Program-made: the position numbers and the translations under genes
Shown here: piece after piece, positions 25,899 to 34,261 of the stretch
Position numbering within the stretch: the stretch's first letter is position 1
How the letters are laid out: every line of letters begins with the position of its first letter
The notes under the pieces: model-generated
Databases searched by the model: none
The model's input: the letters and a program-made list of their open reading frames with translations, nothing else
What the model was told of the DNA's origin: nothing
NCBI RefSeq assembly: GCF_002014975.1
Contig: NZ_MUXV01000034.1
Coordinates: forward strand, 1-34,261
Direction of reading: 5' to 3'
DNA length: 34,261 nt
DNA from: Moraxella bovis
Lineage (GTDB): Bacteria > Pseudomonadota > Gammaproteobacteria > Pseudomonadales > Moraxellaceae

Positions 25899-25968
25899 CT
25901 AAACCAAATTTTGACCTACCGATGTTCTTTTAAATTAATTAAAAAGAACTAGGCATAAGGGGAATCCT

Positions 25969-27507
25969 ATGAAAATTCGCTCACAAGTTGGCATGGTGTT
26001 AAACCTTGATAAATGTATCGGTTGCCACACCTGCTCTGTTACCTGCAAAAACGTTTGGACAAGCCGTGAAGGCATGGAATACGCATGGTTTAACAATGTA
26101 GAGTCCAAGCCTGGTATCGGCTACCCCAAAGAGTGGGAAAACCAAGAAAAATGGAAGGGGGGTTGGATTCGTAATGCCAACGGCTCCATCAATCCAAAGA
26201 TTGGCGGTAAATTCCGTGTGCTTGCCAATATCTTTGCCAACCCTGATTTGCCAACGCTTGACGACTATTATGAGCCGTTTGACTTTGACTATCAGCACCT
26301 GCACACCGCCCCATTAGGCGACCATCAGCCGATTGCACGCCCACGCTCGCTCATCACAGGCAAGCGTATCCAAAAAATCGAATGGGGACCAAACTGGGAA
26401 GAAATCCTAGGCTCTGAATTTGCCAAACGCCGTGCCGATAAGAACTTTGACCAAGTCCAAGCCGACATTTATGGTGAGTACGAAAACACCTTTATGATGT
26501 ACTTACCACGCTTGTGCGAGCATTGCTTAAACGCAACGTGTGTGGCGTCGTGTCCATCGGGAGCGATTTATAAGCGTGAAGAAGATGGCATTGTGCTTAT
26601 CGACCAAGACAAATGCCGTGGCTGGCGTATGTGTATCTCGGGCTGTCCTTATAAGAAGATTTATTATAACTGGAAATCAGGCAAATCCGAAAAATGTATT
26701 TTCTGCTATCCACGCATTGAGTCAGGTCAGCCAACCATCTGTTCTGAGACGTGTGTGGGGCGTATTCGCTATCTTGGCGTGCTTTTGTATGATGCCGACA
26801 AAATCAAAGAAGCCGCCAGCACCCCGAACGAAAAAGATTTGTACAAAGCCCAGCTTGATGTGTTCTTAGACCCCAATGACCCTGCCGTCATTGAGCAAGC
26901 TCTAAAAGACGGCGTGCCGATGAGTGTGATTGAGTCCGCCCAAAAATCGCCTGTCTATAAACTGGCGATGGACTGGCAACTTGCCCTGCCTTTACACCCA
27001 GAATATCGCACCTTGCCAATGGTATGGTATGTGCCACCGCTATCGCCAATCCAAAATGCCGCCGAAGCGGGCAAAGTAGGCATGGACGGACTTATCCCTG
27101 ATGTGGACAGCCTACGTATCCCTGTCAAATACCTTGCCAATATGCTGACCGCTGGCGATGAAGCACCTGTCAAACTTGCCCTAAAACGCCTGCTTGCCAT
27201 GCGTTCTTATAAGCGTATGCAACTTGTCGATAAGGTTGAAAGCCAAGCGGTGCTTGATGACGTGGGCTTGACCAAACACCAAGTTGAAGAGATGTACCGC
27301 TATTTGGCAATCGCCAACTACGAAGACCGCTTTGTCATTCCGACCGCTCACCGTGAAGAAGCGTTGTCTGATGCCTTTGCCGACAAAAACGGCTGTGGCT
27401 TTAGCTTTGGTAATGGCTGTACAGGCGGTAATGACGTCAGTATGTTCGGTCAGCGTAAGTCCAATCGCCGTGAGATGATTGAGACCGTGCAGACGTGGGA
27501 TAACTGA
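25969..27507 (+). CDS. narH: Respiratory nitrate reductase beta subunit NarH
   Basis: NarH carries the iron-sulfur clusters that pass electrons from NarI haem to NarG. The 512 residues match the family. Cluster ligands are visible: CIGCHTCSVTC (Cys16, 19, 22, 26), CEHCLNATCVASCP, CRGWRMCISGCPYKK with Trp in place of a Cys as in E. coli, which gives the 3Fe-4S centre, and CIFCYPRIESGQP with CSETCVGRIRYLG. It starts at ATG 25969 with AAGGGG ahead and ends in TGA 27505-27507, which overlaps an upstream narJ start by one base. Despite the narG lesion this gene is intact. Confidence 0.96.
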   Translation: MKIRSQVGMVLNLDKCIGCHTCSVTCKNVWTSREGMEYAWFNNVESKPGIGYPKEWENQEKWKGGWIRNANGSINPKIGGKFRVLANIFANPDLPTLDDYYEPFDFDYQHLHTAPLGDHQPIARPRSLITGKRIQKIEWGPNWEEILGSEFAKRRADKNFDQVQADIYGEYENTFMMYLPRLCEHCLNATCVASCPSGAIYKREEDGIVLIDQDKCRGWRMCISGCPYKKIYYNWKSGKSEKCIFCYPRIESGQPTICSETCVGRIRYLGVLLYDADKIKEAASTPNEKDLYKAQLDVFLDPNDPAVIEQALKDGVPMSVIESAQKSPVYKLAMDWQLALPLHPEYRTLPMVWYVPPLSPIQNAAEAGKVGMDGLIPDVDSLRIPVKYLANMLTAGDEAPVKLALKRLLAMRSYKRMQLVDKVESQAVLDDVGLTKHQVEEMYRYLAIANYEDRFVIPTAHREEALSDAFADKNGCGFSFGNGCTGGNDVSMFGQRKSNRREMIETVQTWDN

Positions 27508-27518
27508 TGGGGGCTAGT

Positions 27519-28316
27519 ATGAATCATCTTGATTTTAAATTATTAAAAGTGATAAGCCTGCTGATGGATTATCCGTCTGATGAGCTGTTTGCCGATGATA
27601 CACTAGATGCGTGTAAAGACATCGTAGCAACATCAAAGTTCATCAGCCCCGAGGTTCGCCAAGAGATTAACGCCTTTGTTGACGAGTTATCAAGCAAAGG
27701 CTCGATTGAAGCTCAGTCGGTGTATGACAGTCTGTTTGAGCGTGGGCGTTCGTTGTCGCTTTGGCTGTTTGAACACGTGCATGGCGAGAGCCGAGACCGT
27801 GGGCAAGCGATGGTGGATTTGATGGGACAGTACGAAGAGGCGGGCTTTGCCATTGATGTCAAAGAGTTGCCCGACTATTTGCCCATGTATTTAGAATTTT
27901 TGTCTTATAAGGCAAGCTTTGCAGATGATGTTGAGATTCGCATGGACATTGCCGATGTTAGCCACATCATCGCTCTACTGGGGGCGAGACTGGTGGACAA
28001 GGGCAGTAGCTATGCTGGGCTGTTTAAGGCGTTATTGCAAATTGCAGGCAAGCCTTTGACCGTCATTGATGAAGAGCTTGCCAAGATGGGCAAAGACAAG
28101 GTGGATGATACGACTTTTGATGCCATTGACAAAGAATGGGAAGAAGAAGCCGTGGACTTTTTGGCAGCAAAGCAAGAAGAACGCTGTCCGTCAAGCCAAA
28201 CCGACATTCGCATTGCCGAGACCTTGGCAAGACAAGCCCAAAACGAGAGCGAAATCCCTGTGCATTGGGTGGATTTTAAAACCAATAAAACTGTTAACGA
28301 AGGAGTGTCGTCATGA
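27519..28316 (+). CDS. narJ: Nitrate reductase assembly chaperone NarJ (delta subunit)
   Basis: NarJ is a cytoplasmic chaperone that binds the NarG N-terminus, holds it until molybdenum cofactor insertion and then releases the complex to NarI. The frame is 265 residues from ATG 27519 (MNHLDFKLLKVISLLMDYPS), chosen because GGGGG lies close upstream; ATG 27507 is also in frame and overlaps the narH stop. The TorD/NarJ-like helical core shows SLLMDYPSDELF, LSLWLFEHVHGESRDRGQAM and ELPDYLPMYLEFLSYKA. The tail is extended and acidic. It overlaps narI by 4 bases. Confidence 0.93.
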   Translation: MNHLDFKLLKVISLLMDYPSDELFADDTLDACKDIVATSKFISPEVRQEINAFVDELSSKGSIEAQSVYDSLFERGRSLSLWLFEHVHGESRDRGQAMVDLMGQYEEAGFAIDVKELPDYLPMYLEFLSYKASFADDVEIRMDIADVSHIIALLGARLVDKGSSYAGLFKALLQIAGKPLTVIDEELAKMGKDKVDDTTFDAIDKEWEEEAVDFLAAKQEERCPSSQTDIRIAETLARQAQNESEIPVHWVDFKTNKTVNEGVSS

Positions 28317-29038
28317 TAGCAAAAGCAACAGCAATCACAGCAGTAACCCCCGAAAACTGGATACATATATTTTTGTACGGCATTTACCCTTACATCGCCT
28401 TGACAGTATGTATTTTGGGCTGCTGGGCAAGATTTGACCTATCGCAGTATACATGGCGTGCAGGGTCAAGCCAAATGCTAAACGATAAAGGCATGAGACT
28501 TGGCAGTAACCTATTTCACATCGGTATCATTGTGGTACTGCTTGGGCATTTCTTTGGTATGCTAACCCCGCACTTTGTCTATGAACGCTTTATCTCGGCG
28601 GCGGACAAACAGCTTGTGGCAGTCATTGTCGGTGGTATTGCAGGCGTGATGTGCCTTGTGGGACTACTGATTCTTATGTGGCGACGTTTTACCGACCCAC
28701 GTGTGAGCCATACATCCACGTTTAGCGATAAGATGCTACTTGTCATCATTTTGGTGCAATTGTTGATGGGTCTTGCGACCATTTGGCACTATCCTGACCA
28801 TAAAGACGGTGCGTTAATGCTGTCATTGGCAGGCTGGGCACAGGATTTGGCGATATTGCGTCCGATGAGTGCTGCCGCTCGTGTGGTGGATGCAGGGCTG
28901 ATTTATAAGCTACACATGTTCTTAGGAACCACGCTTATTCTGCTTGTGCCGTTTACTCGTCTGATTCACATCATCTCAGCACCGATTTGGTATTTGGGCA
29001 GACGTTATCAGATTGTCCGTCAAAAGACATCGCAGTAA
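28313..29038 (+). CDS. narI: Respiratory nitrate reductase gamma subunit NarI (cytochrome b)
   Basis: NarI is the membrane anchor that oxidises quinol and passes electrons through two b haems to NarH. Five hydrophobic helices are visible. The likely haem ligands are His in SNLFHIGIIVVLLGHFFGML (helix II) and in YKLHMFLGTTLILLVPFTRL then IHI (helix V). The signature FDLSQYTWRAGSSQML follows the family closely. The length of 241 residues is slightly longer than in E. coli (about 225) because of an N-terminal extension (MIAKATAITAVTPENW). The start overlaps narJ (ATGA). A terminator follows, so the operon ends here. Confidence 0.95.
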   Translation: MIAKATAITAVTPENWIHIFLYGIYPYIALTVCILGCWARFDLSQYTWRAGSSQMLNDKGMRLGSNLFHIGIIVVLLGHFFGMLTPHFVYERFISAADKQLVAVIVGGIAGVMCLVGLLILMWRRFTDPRVSHTSTFSDKMLLVIILVQLLMGLATIWHYPDHKDGALMLSLAGWAQDLAILRPMSAAARVVDAGLIYKLHMFLGTTLILLVPFTRLIHIISAPIWYLGRRYQIVRQKTSQ

Positions 29039-29071
29039 GCACTTGTTTAAAAAACCATTTTTTCGGTTTTG

Positions 29072-29110
29072 CCACAAACATCGCCCTAGTATTTGTGGTT
29101 TTTTTATTTT
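29072..29110 (+). terminator. Terminator downstream of narGHJI
   Basis: CCACAAA (29072-29078) pairs with TTTGTGG (29092-29098), followed by a long T run (29099-29105) and TATTTT. Confidence 0.8.
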
Positions 29111-29246
29111 ATAATTTATTGATTTTTATAATAATTTAAAAAATTAATTCTAAAACTGTGCGATATTCATAAGTCTAATATAGAGTGTTTAGACCGAATT
29201 TGGAGAGACTTAACGGTGAAATTAACATGAAATTTGATAAAATATA

Positions 29247-29275
29247 TTGACAATAATAATAATTATTATTATAAT
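29247..29275 (+). promoter_or_regulatory. Consensus sigma-70 promoter of the siderophore operon
   Basis: TTGACA (29247-29252) and TATAAT (29270-29275) are separated by exactly 17 bases, a perfect consensus promoter, and the transcription start would fall near 29282. GAGGAG at 29291-29296 then provides the ribosome binding site of the first gene. Its strength is presumably kept in check by the palindrome inside its spacer. Confidence 0.8.
29253..29272. promoter_or_regulatory. Putative Fur operator (20-bp perfect AT palindrome)
   Basis: The 20 bases are perfectly self-complementary, made of repeating AAT/ATT triplets like the NAT repeats of Fur boxes. They fill the 17-base promoter spacer, so bound Fur would block polymerase. 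This is expected for iron-repressed siderophore genes. The match to the canonical 19-mer is partial, so it is inferred from position and composition. Confidence 0.6.
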
Positions 29276-29305
29276 TATCAATTATAGTACGAGGAGCTTT
29301 GTTTT

Positions 29306-31105
29306 ATGTCTAACAAACAAAGAGATATTGAGCGATTATCAATACAAAATCTTATAAACGCCTACTGTATTGAAACCAGTCGCTTTAAAATTTTACAATC
29401 AAGCGAGCAAAGCGACATTTGTCGAGGATGTTGTGAGGGGCACTCTGCCCTGTCTTTGTTTTTAGAACCCTTAAAAGTCCGCATAGTTGTTCCATTGCTA
29501 TTTGTCAGTGTGCTAGGACATCATCAAATTTTTGATAAAATATATATTGAACAAGCTGATGGTTTTGTAGAGACTAACTCTTTAATGCTGGCAAATTTAT
29601 TGTTACAAGATATGCTATATTGGCATTCAGATAAAGAAAGTATAAACATCAACAGTGTGTTGTCAAGATGGATGGATAGTTCAGAAAAATTGCAGATAAT
29701 TCTTGATAGTCGACAACAAAAAATTGACAGCATATTTAAAAGAAAAAAACTTAATTTTGTTGATACGGAGCAAGCTCTATTCTGTGGGCATACCATGCAT
29801 CCTACTCCGAAAAACAGAATTGGTTTTGATAATGTGCAATGGAAAAATTTTTCACCAGAAACTAATGGTTGCTTTAAGTTGCATTATTGGTTGGTTGAAT
29901 CAAGTATTTACGTTGAAGAGTCAGAGAGTGGTCTGATATTAGAAAGGATAAAAAGTGATATTTTAAATGAAATTAAAATTCAAAAAGAATATGAATCAGA
30001 AGGTTATAATAACTTTAGGTTGATTATACTACATCCTTGGCAGGCGAAATATTTACAACAAAAAGATATTTATAAAAAATTATTAACAGAAGAAAAATTA
30101 ATAGATTTAGGTCAAATGGGAGATGATTATTATGCCACCACATCAGTTCGTACGGTTGTAAACTTAAATAGGGAGTGGATGTTTAAATTATCTTTATCTG
30201 TTGCAATCACAAATTCAGTACGCATAAATTTACCGAAAGAAGGTCGTAGAGGTTTGTTGGCTAATAAAATTTGGCACAGTCAGTTTGGAGAAAATATAAA
30301 AAATTCATACCCAATGTTTGATGTTGTTAATGATCCTGCTTGGAATGGGGTAATTGTAGATGGAAAAATTATAAATGAAACCATTTGCATTATTAGAAAT
30401 AATCCTTTTAATGAAGAAGGTAACATTACAAATTTGGCAACGTTATGTCAAGATCATCCATTCCAAAAGAAAAATCGCCTATATCACATTATCAAAAATA
30501 TTAGAGGTAGTCAAAAAGAATTTGGTGTCTGTTTAAGAGAAATTAGTCAAAAATGGTTTGAAGAATTTTTGAAAATTTCACTAATTCCCATGATTGATAT
30601 GTATCATAATTATGGTATGGTTTTTGAGGCTCATCAACAGAATTGTCTCATAGAAATAAGAGATAATTTCCCTTATAAATTTTGGGTAAGAGATAATCAA
30701 AGCTTTGGATATGTTACTGATTATGCAGATGAATTGATAGATGAGTATACAGATCTTATTGCTAGAGCAAAGTGTGTTGTTTCTATTGATTTTGCTAATA
30801 GTCGATTTATATATTATTTTATTGGAAATACGGTTTTTTCGCTAATTAGCAGTATTGCAAAAACTGGATTTTCAACAGAAGAAAATCTTCTCAATATACT
30901 ACGGGAGTATATTGAGAATCTGTTGAAAAAGTATCCAAATAGTAAGCTACTAAATACTCTGTTGTTTAGTAATCAATTACCCTACAAAGGAAATTTGTTG
31001 ACTCGCTTACACGATTTGGATGAACTGGTTGCACCAGTAGAGACCCAATCTATTTATGTAAAGATAAAGAATCCTATAAAGCACAAAGAGGTAAACCATG
31101 TTTGA
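29306..31105 (+). CDS. NIS siderophore synthetase, IucA/IucC family (IucA/RhbC-like)
   Basis: NRPS-independent siderophore synthetases use ATP to join a carboxylate such as citrate to an amine or hydroxamate. The 599 residues match the family. ATP-binding motif GHTMHPTPKNRIGF is at 161-174, LHPWQ at 242-246, ATTSVRTVVNL and KLSLSVAITNSVRIN at about 277-308, and VFEAHQQN at about 439-446. The C-terminal part corresponds to the FhuF-like domain. EAHQQN suggests the type A (IucA-like) group, which would start the pathway, but I cannot confirm the subtype. The coding sequence is AT-rich compared with the nar genes. GAGGAG precedes the ATG, and the gene overlaps the next by 8 bases. Confidence 0.93.
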   Translation: MSNKQRDIERLSIQNLINAYCIETSRFKILQSSEQSDICRGCCEGHSALSLFLEPLKVRIVVPLLFVSVLGHHQIFDKIYIEQADGFVETNSLMLANLLLQDMLYWHSDKESININSVLSRWMDSSEKLQIILDSRQQKIDSIFKRKKLNFVDTEQALFCGHTMHPTPKNRIGFDNVQWKNFSPETNGCFKLHYWLVESSIYVEESESGLILERIKSDILNEIKIQKEYESEGYNNFRLIILHPWQAKYLQQKDIYKKLLTEEKLIDLGQMGDDYYATTSVRTVVNLNREWMFKLSLSVAITNSVRINLPKEGRRGLLANKIWHSQFGENIKNSYPMFDVVNDPAWNGVIVDGKIINETICIIRNNPFNEEGNITNLATLCQDHPFQKKNRLYHIIKNIRGSQKEFGVCLREISQKWFEEFLKISLIPMIDMYHNYGMVFEAHQQNCLIEIRDNFPYKFWVRDNQSFGYVTDYADELIDEYTDLIARAKCVVSIDFANSRFIYYFIGNTVFSLISSIAKTGFSTEENLLNILREYIENLLKKYPNSKLLNTLLFSNQLPYKGNLLTRLHDLDELVAPVETQSIYVKIKNPIKHKEVNHV

Positions 31106-32378
31106 TATCATAGGTATTGGTATAGGGCCATTTAACTTAAGCTTGGCAAGTTTGCTAAACCATAAAGATTGTCATTTAAAAACAGTATTTTTCGATAAAA
31201 AAGAAAAATTCATATGGCATCAAGGAATGTTAATGCCTGATACCACACTACAAGTTCCGTTTTTAGCTGATTTGGTAACAATGGTAGACCCAACAAACAA
31301 GTACAGTTTTCTTAATTACTTGCAAGAAAAACAAAGGTTGTTTCAATTTTACTTTAAAGAGTCTTTTTTCCTACCAAGAATTGAGTATAATAGCTATTGC
31401 CAATGGGTATGCAGTCAATTAGAAAATTTAAATTTTGGCTGTTTAGTAAAACAGATTCTTCCTATTAATAAAGGATTTAATGTTATTGTTGAATGTAATG
31501 GGAAAATTAAAAATTATGAGTGTAAAAATTTAGTTATTGGCATAGGAACTTCTCCAAATATTCCCGATTGTACAAAAAATATTGTGAAAAATTTAGAAAA
31601 TCAGTGCTTCCATTCATCGGATTTTATGAAAAATTTTGATGAATTTTTAAAGAAGAAAAAATCCGATATTATCTTGGTTGGTTCTGGACAATCAGCTGGC
31701 GAGATTTTTTATAAATTAATTCAAAATGATTTTAATAATATTCATTGGGTTACTGATGATGAGGGATTTTTTCCCATGGAGTATACGCCATTAGCTTTAG
31801 AGCATTTTAGCCCAGACTATATGGATTTTTTTTACAGCCTATCAGAAGAAGCAAGAAAAAATTTATTGAAAAAACAAGATTTTTTATATAAAGGAATTAA
31901 TTCAAACTTACTAAAAAATATTTACAGCATGCTTTATCAAAAAATAATTTTGAATAATGAAAAATCAATAAAATTAAATTCAAATTTAAAACTAATACAA
32001 ACTTGTCAGAATCAAGGCAAGATTTGTTGTGATTTTGTACATAATTATACAAATACTTCGTCAAAAATAAGTGCTGATTATGTTATTTTGGCTACTGGAT
32101 ATCAGCAAGCGTCACTGGATTTTATGTCAGAATTAGATCCTTGTATCAAAAAACAACCTTGTGGTAGTTATGATATTGATCGAAATTATGAGGTAAATTA
32201 CCAACACCCTAATGGTATGGGGAGGATTTTTGTGCAGAATATGGGACTTTGTACTCATGGAGTTGGGACGCCAGATTTAGGATTGAGCGCTCATCGCTCA
32301 GCAACCATAATCAATCGGATTTTGGATAAAGAGTTTTATAAGCTAAGTAGAAACAATATTTTATCAAATTTTTCATAG
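31098..32378 (+). CDS. Lysine/ornithine/diamine N-monooxygenase (IucD-like)
   Basis: This FAD and NADPH enzyme N-hydroxylates the terminal amine of lysine, ornithine or a diamine, the first step to a hydroxamate siderophore. FAD motif GIGIGPFN (residues 6-13) opens the protein, TTLQVPFLADLVTMVDPTNK is the conserved segment near 49-67, the NADPH motif VGSGQSAGE is at 194-202, and ILATGYQ is at about 330-336. The 426 residues and RSATIINRI end match the IucD/RhbE/AlcA group. The amine substrate cannot be read from the sequence. Its ATG lies inside the end of the upstream synthetase gene. Confidence 0.93.
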   Translation: MFDIIGIGIGPFNLSLASLLNHKDCHLKTVFFDKKEKFIWHQGMLMPDTTLQVPFLADLVTMVDPTNKYSFLNYLQEKQRLFQFYFKESFFLPRIEYNSYCQWVCSQLENLNFGCLVKQILPINKGFNVIVECNGKIKNYECKNLVIGIGTSPNIPDCTKNIVKNLENQCFHSSDFMKNFDEFLKKKKSDIILVGSGQSAGEIFYKLIQNDFNNIHWVTDDEGFFPMEYTPLALEHFSPDYMDFFYSLSEEARKNLLKKQDFLYKGINSNLLKNIYSMLYQKIILNNEKSIKLNSNLKLIQTCQNQGKICCDFVHNYTNTSSKISADYVILATGYQQASLDFMSELDPCIKKQPCGSYDIDRNYEVNYQHPNGMGRIFVQNMGLCTHGVGTPDLGLSAHRSATIINRILDKEFYKLSRNNILSNFS

Positions 32379-32391
32379 ATGAGGTTTTGCA

Positions 32392-34188
32392 ATGAATACA
32401 TCCAATGCTTATCATTTAAATATAGAGTTGTCGCAATTAAAAAGCGCTGGCCAGTCTTTGATGAAGATTGCTATATCTGAGCTGCTTTACGAAGAAATTA
32501 TTAGACCAACAAAAGTGGAATATTTGCCAGAAAACAAGCAAAGAATGTTATTTGTTTTTGATAAAATTAATTTGGAAGTAATTATCAAACCAAAGAAATT
32601 TGGTGGCTTTATCGTCTACTCTATTAATGACAAAAAAACAGGTGATTCTTTTTATAATCTAACTGATTTTTTTGTTGAGTTGTGTGAAAGTCTGAATATG
32701 GATAATGGCACAAAAGCTTATATGGTAAAGGAAATTAATCATACTTGGTTGGCGGAGGCTCATTTATACACAAAGCATAGCTTAACAAGTGAAGCGTTAT
32801 CAAATCTTAGTGGGTCAGTTGTTGACTCGGCTTTACGTGGACATCCTTGGATTGTTATGGGGAAAGGTCGCCTCGGTTTTGGCTATGAAGATTATAAACA
32901 GTATGTTCCAGAGGTTGCTATTGCAAGAAAACTTCCTTGGTTTGCTGTTCACAAAAGTCTTGCGGTACTCTCATTAATTCAAGGGCTGACTTGTGATTGC
33001 ATTTATAAAAAGACGTTGGGGGAAGGTCAGTATAAATCTTTTAAAAACATTTTGATGAATAAAGGATTGGACAGTCAAGAATATTTATTTTTACCAATAC
33101 ATCCTTGGCAATGGTCAAATTGGATTAGCTTAAATTATGCACTTGAAATCTCTGAACAAAAATTACTGTTTTTAGAAATGTCTAAGCATGAGTATTTACC
33201 TTTACAGTCTATTCGAACTTTTTCAGATATGACTGATAAAACAGCATATCACATTAAACTACCACTTAGTATTTTAAATACAGCAGTATATCGTGGCTTG
33301 CCAAACAAGCGTAATTTTTTTGCTCCGCAAATCAGTGAATGGCTGTTGAGAATACTTAAAAACGACCAACAATTGCAAGAAACCGGTGTTGTTCTATTGG
33401 GAGAGTTAGCAACAGTTACTGTAAAACAGCCCGCCTTTGATAAATTAAGCTCTCCACCTTATCAATTTACGGAATTACTGGGTTGTTTGTGGCGAGATAG
33501 TGTTGAAAATTACATCACTGATAATCAAAAAGTGATCTCTCAAGCTGCACTTATTCATAAAGATAGACATGATGATTTTTTGTTGCCACATTTAATCCAT
33601 CGGTCGGGTCTTACGGTTGTTGAGTGGCTAAAAAAATTCTTTAAAGTTTGTGTAACACCATTATTGTATTGGTTGTATCGTTATGGAATTGTATTTTCGC
33701 CACATGGAGAAAATAGTCTATTGATACATGAGAATGGCATACCGATAAAAATGGTTTTAAAGGATTTTGTGGATGATATTAATTTAGTTGATGACACTTT
33801 TTTTGAACAAGAGCCTAAACCAAAAGAGGTGGGTATTTTATTAAAACACTCCCCAAAAGATTTGAGTCATTTTATTTTCACTGGGCTTTTTGTTGTGCAT
33901 TATCGCTATATTTTTGATGTATTACATCAATATTATAATATATCTGAATTTGAATTTTGGAATGAGTTATCAAAGATTGTTGATGAATTTCACCATCAAC
34001 ATCCAGAGCTAAATGAGAGGATTGCTTTATTTGATTTAAAAAGACCAAAATTTGAAAAGGTGTGTCTAAATCGTGTTCGCTTTTTTACAAGAGGTTATCA
34101 AGATAACGCCAACCGTCCAGAACCCGTGGTTTGCGAACCAATTTGCAATCCAATATCACCACAGTTTCTAAGGTGTGTTGAACATTGA
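32392..34188 (+). CDS. NIS siderophore synthetase, IucA/IucC family (IucC/RhbF-like)
   Basis: The second NIS synthetase (598 residues) would make the final amide bond with the hydroxamate amine. It shows GHPWIVMGKGRLGF (150-163), the IHPWQWSNW segment (236-244), SIRTFSDMTDKTAYHIKLPL (273-292) and YGIVFSPHGENSLLIHENG near residue 450, followed by KMVLKDFVDDINL. Together these point to the IucC/RhbF-like group. GAGG lies 7 bases before ATG 32392. The last codons (R-C-V-E-H-stop) lie in the end of a repeat element starting at 34172, so the natural C-terminus may be altered by an insertion. No acyltransferase gene lies between or after the operon genes in the window. Confidence 0.93.
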   Translation: MNTSNAYHLNIELSQLKSAGQSLMKIAISELLYEEIIRPTKVEYLPENKQRMLFVFDKINLEVIIKPKKFGGFIVYSINDKKTGDSFYNLTDFFVELCESLNMDNGTKAYMVKEINHTWLAEAHLYTKHSLTSEALSNLSGSVVDSALRGHPWIVMGKGRLGFGYEDYKQYVPEVAIARKLPWFAVHKSLAVLSLIQGLTCDCIYKKTLGEGQYKSFKNILMNKGLDSQEYLFLPIHPWQWSNWISLNYALEISEQKLLFLEMSKHEYLPLQSIRTFSDMTDKTAYHIKLPLSILNTAVYRGLPNKRNFFAPQISEWLLRILKNDQQLQETGVVLLGELATVTVKQPAFDKLSSPPYQFTELLGCLWRDSVENYITDNQKVISQAALIHKDRHDDFLLPHLIHRSGLTVVEWLKKFFKVCVTPLLYWLYRYGIVFSPHGENSLLIHENGIPIKMVLKDFVDDINLVDDTFFEQEPKPKEVGILLKHSPKDLSHFIFTGLFVVHYRYIFDVLHQYYNISEFEFWNELSKIVDEFHHQHPELNERIALFDLKRPKFEKVCLNRVRFFTRGYQDNANRPEPVVCEPICNPISPQFLRCVEH

Positions 34189-34261
34189 TAACATTATTTG
34201 TAAAAACGATGAAAATTTTAACGCTTTTATTGGTTTTTGCATGAAAAACGTGCGATTTTTC
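34172..34261 (+). mobile_element. End of an insertion-sequence-like repeat, cut by the window
   Basis: GGTGTGTTGAACATTG begins here and matches the ends of the element at 6954-7228 in inverted orientation, with 21 identical bases (34175-34195) and continuing similarity through TTTAACGCTTT and TTTTTGCATGAAAA. It overlaps the last codons of the synthetase gene and provides its stop. An ATG at 34241 (MKNVRFF) is open to the window end and may be the start of a transposase. Confidence 0.7.

Noticed and set aside
1..34261. CRISPR array, tRNA or rRNA genes
   Set aside because: No regularly spaced direct repeats or cloverleaf/rRNA-like sequences were recognised by eye on either strand.

Overview
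The window looks like a chromosomal stretch from a Moraxella-like gammaproteobacterium (Moraxellaceae). I judge this from the protein types (RpoD, UbiH, RecR, a Gcr-type membrane protein, E. coli-like NarK and NarGHJI) and from the style of the intergenic repeats. No rRNA or tRNA genes were seen, so the genus is an inference and the species is not resolved.

Layout. 1-3425 is a graveyard of mobile DNA: an IS630-type transposase 3' end, a frameshifted small gene, an intact LCMT-type methyltransferase, an IS30 transposase tail, a decayed IS1-family element with both terminal inverted repeats, two MITE-like elements, and a ynfA gene destroyed by one of those MITEs plus a frameshift. 3595-9206 is housekeeping: rpoD and ubiH on the minus strand, a 275-bp repeat element, the ybaB-recR pair on the plus strand, and a conserved-looking unknown. 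9309-14538 is a minus-strand operon: a Gcr-type membrane protein, a Pif1-like helicase and an Epd/GAPDH-family dehydrogenase. An acyl-CoA dehydrogenase (minus) and an MltF-like lytic transglycosylase (plus) follow, separated by about 870 bp of AT-rich DNA. 19050-29038 is the nitrate respiration locus: narK, a small patch of prophage debris and an unknown gene, then narG-narH-narJ-narI. 29247-34188 is an AT-rich siderophore operon.

How the genes work together. NarK would exchange nitrate and nitrite, NarGHI would reduce nitrate at the membrane, and NarJ would mature NarG. In this sequence narG is split into two frames near 24960, in a way best explained by a deletion of about 50 bp between short direct repeats, so the respiratory enzyme is probably inactive unless the join is an assembly error or is bypassed. 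The last three genes (IucA-like synthetase, IucD-like N-monooxygenase, IucC-like synthetase) form a NIS (NRPS-independent) siderophore pathway. They sit behind a textbook -35/-10 promoter whose 17-bp spacer lies wholly inside a 20-bp AT palindrome, probably a Fur operator. The usual IucB-type acyltransferase is not in the window. The last codons and stop of the third synthetase lie in the end of a repeat element that also occurs between ubiH and ybaB.

The most noteworthy observations are the siderophore operon and its operator, the repeat that terminates its last gene, the narG lesion, and the nested palindromic/MITE elements.
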